DNA from: Phycisphaerae bacterium
GTDB lineage: Bacteria; Planctomycetota; Phycisphaerae; UBA1845
Direction: 5' to 3'
Assembly (NCBI GenBank): GCA_024102815.1
Contig: JAGFJJ010000062.1
Coordinates: 1-44,868, forward strand
DNA: 44,868 nucleotides
In this document: in pieces, positions 44,853 to 44,868 of the stretch
Layout of the letters: each line of letters starts with the position of its first letter
Position numbering within the stretch: the stretch's first letter is position 1
Program-made: the position numbers and the translations under genes
The notes under the pieces: model-generated
Told to the model about the DNA's origin: nothing
Databases searched by the model: none
Seen by the model: the letters and a program-made list of their open reading frames with translations, nothing else

Positions 44853-44868
44853 GTGACAGAGTGTAACC
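44853..44868 (+). CDS. Possible start of a further gene, cut by the window edge
   Basis: A GTG at 44853 has a GGAGG ribosome site six bases upstream and opens VTECN before the window ends. The extended -10 at 44803 adds weak support. Only five codons are visible, so identity cannot be judged. Confidence 0.3.

Overview
The window is GC-rich bacterial chromosome, most likely from a planctomycete of the Phycisphaerae type (inferred from gene content; no rRNA or tRNA was found to confirm it). The clues are very large cysteine-rich secreted proteins carrying dockerin-like and thrombospondin-3-like calcium repeats, small membrane proteins that end in a CRKCRYDLTGN zinc ribbon, an exported Tricorn-like protease, and promoters whose -10 box sits only a few bases before the start codon.

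Layout. 1-1027 (minus) is the start of a secreted DUF4114-like protein with disintegrin-like cysteine modules, cut by the window edge. 1924-7739 (plus) is ribosomal protein S1 followed by a compact fatty-acid/polyketide-type block: dehydratase-like protein, acyl carrier protein, dehydratase, degenerate ketosynthase, active ketosynthase. 8003-12364 (minus) is a 1453-residue secreted cysteine-rich protein. 13100-13462 (minus) is a small lipoprotein, divergent from 3-hydroxyanthranilate dioxygenase and aminocarboxymuconate-semialdehyde decarboxylase (13667-15241), and then a family 9 glycosyltransferase. 16462-19399 (minus) is a XamI-like restriction-modification pair plus an SRPBCC protein. 19455-21255 (minus) holds an aldehyde dehydrogenase and a DUF6504-like protein. 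21402-24066 (plus) is a PfkB kinase, thpR and recA. Then come a glycosyltransferase, the Tricorn-like protease, a tetraheme cytochrome c, trehalose synthase TreT, an ECF sigma factor with its zinc anti-sigma factor, and an overlapping trio (DinB-like, NRDE/TANGO2-like, DedA-ATP-grasp fusion; 33370-36322). The right end has pilT (minus), a GNAT acetyltransferase, a small membrane protein (minus), recO, pyruvate phosphate dikinase, and two tandem zinc-ribbon membrane proteins with a stub of a third copy.

Working together. The most unusual locus is 3514-7739. Two dehydratase-fold proteins and two ketosynthases flank one carrier protein, and in each pair one member has lost catalytic residues while the other keeps them. 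This looks like paired active/inactive subunits, as in KS-CLF systems and heterodimeric dehydratases. No ketoreductase, acyltransferase or thioesterase lies in the window. The kynurenine-type pair (13667-15241) and the aldehyde dehydrogenase (19455-20891) could act in tryptophan or aminobenzoate breakdown, with the restriction island lying between them.

Several intergenic gaps hold families of short perfect hairpins (7751-7981, 15257-15329, 16412-16431, 29217-29281, 36405-36422) that resemble REP-type elements. No CRISPR array, transposase gene, phage gene, tRNA or rRNA was found.
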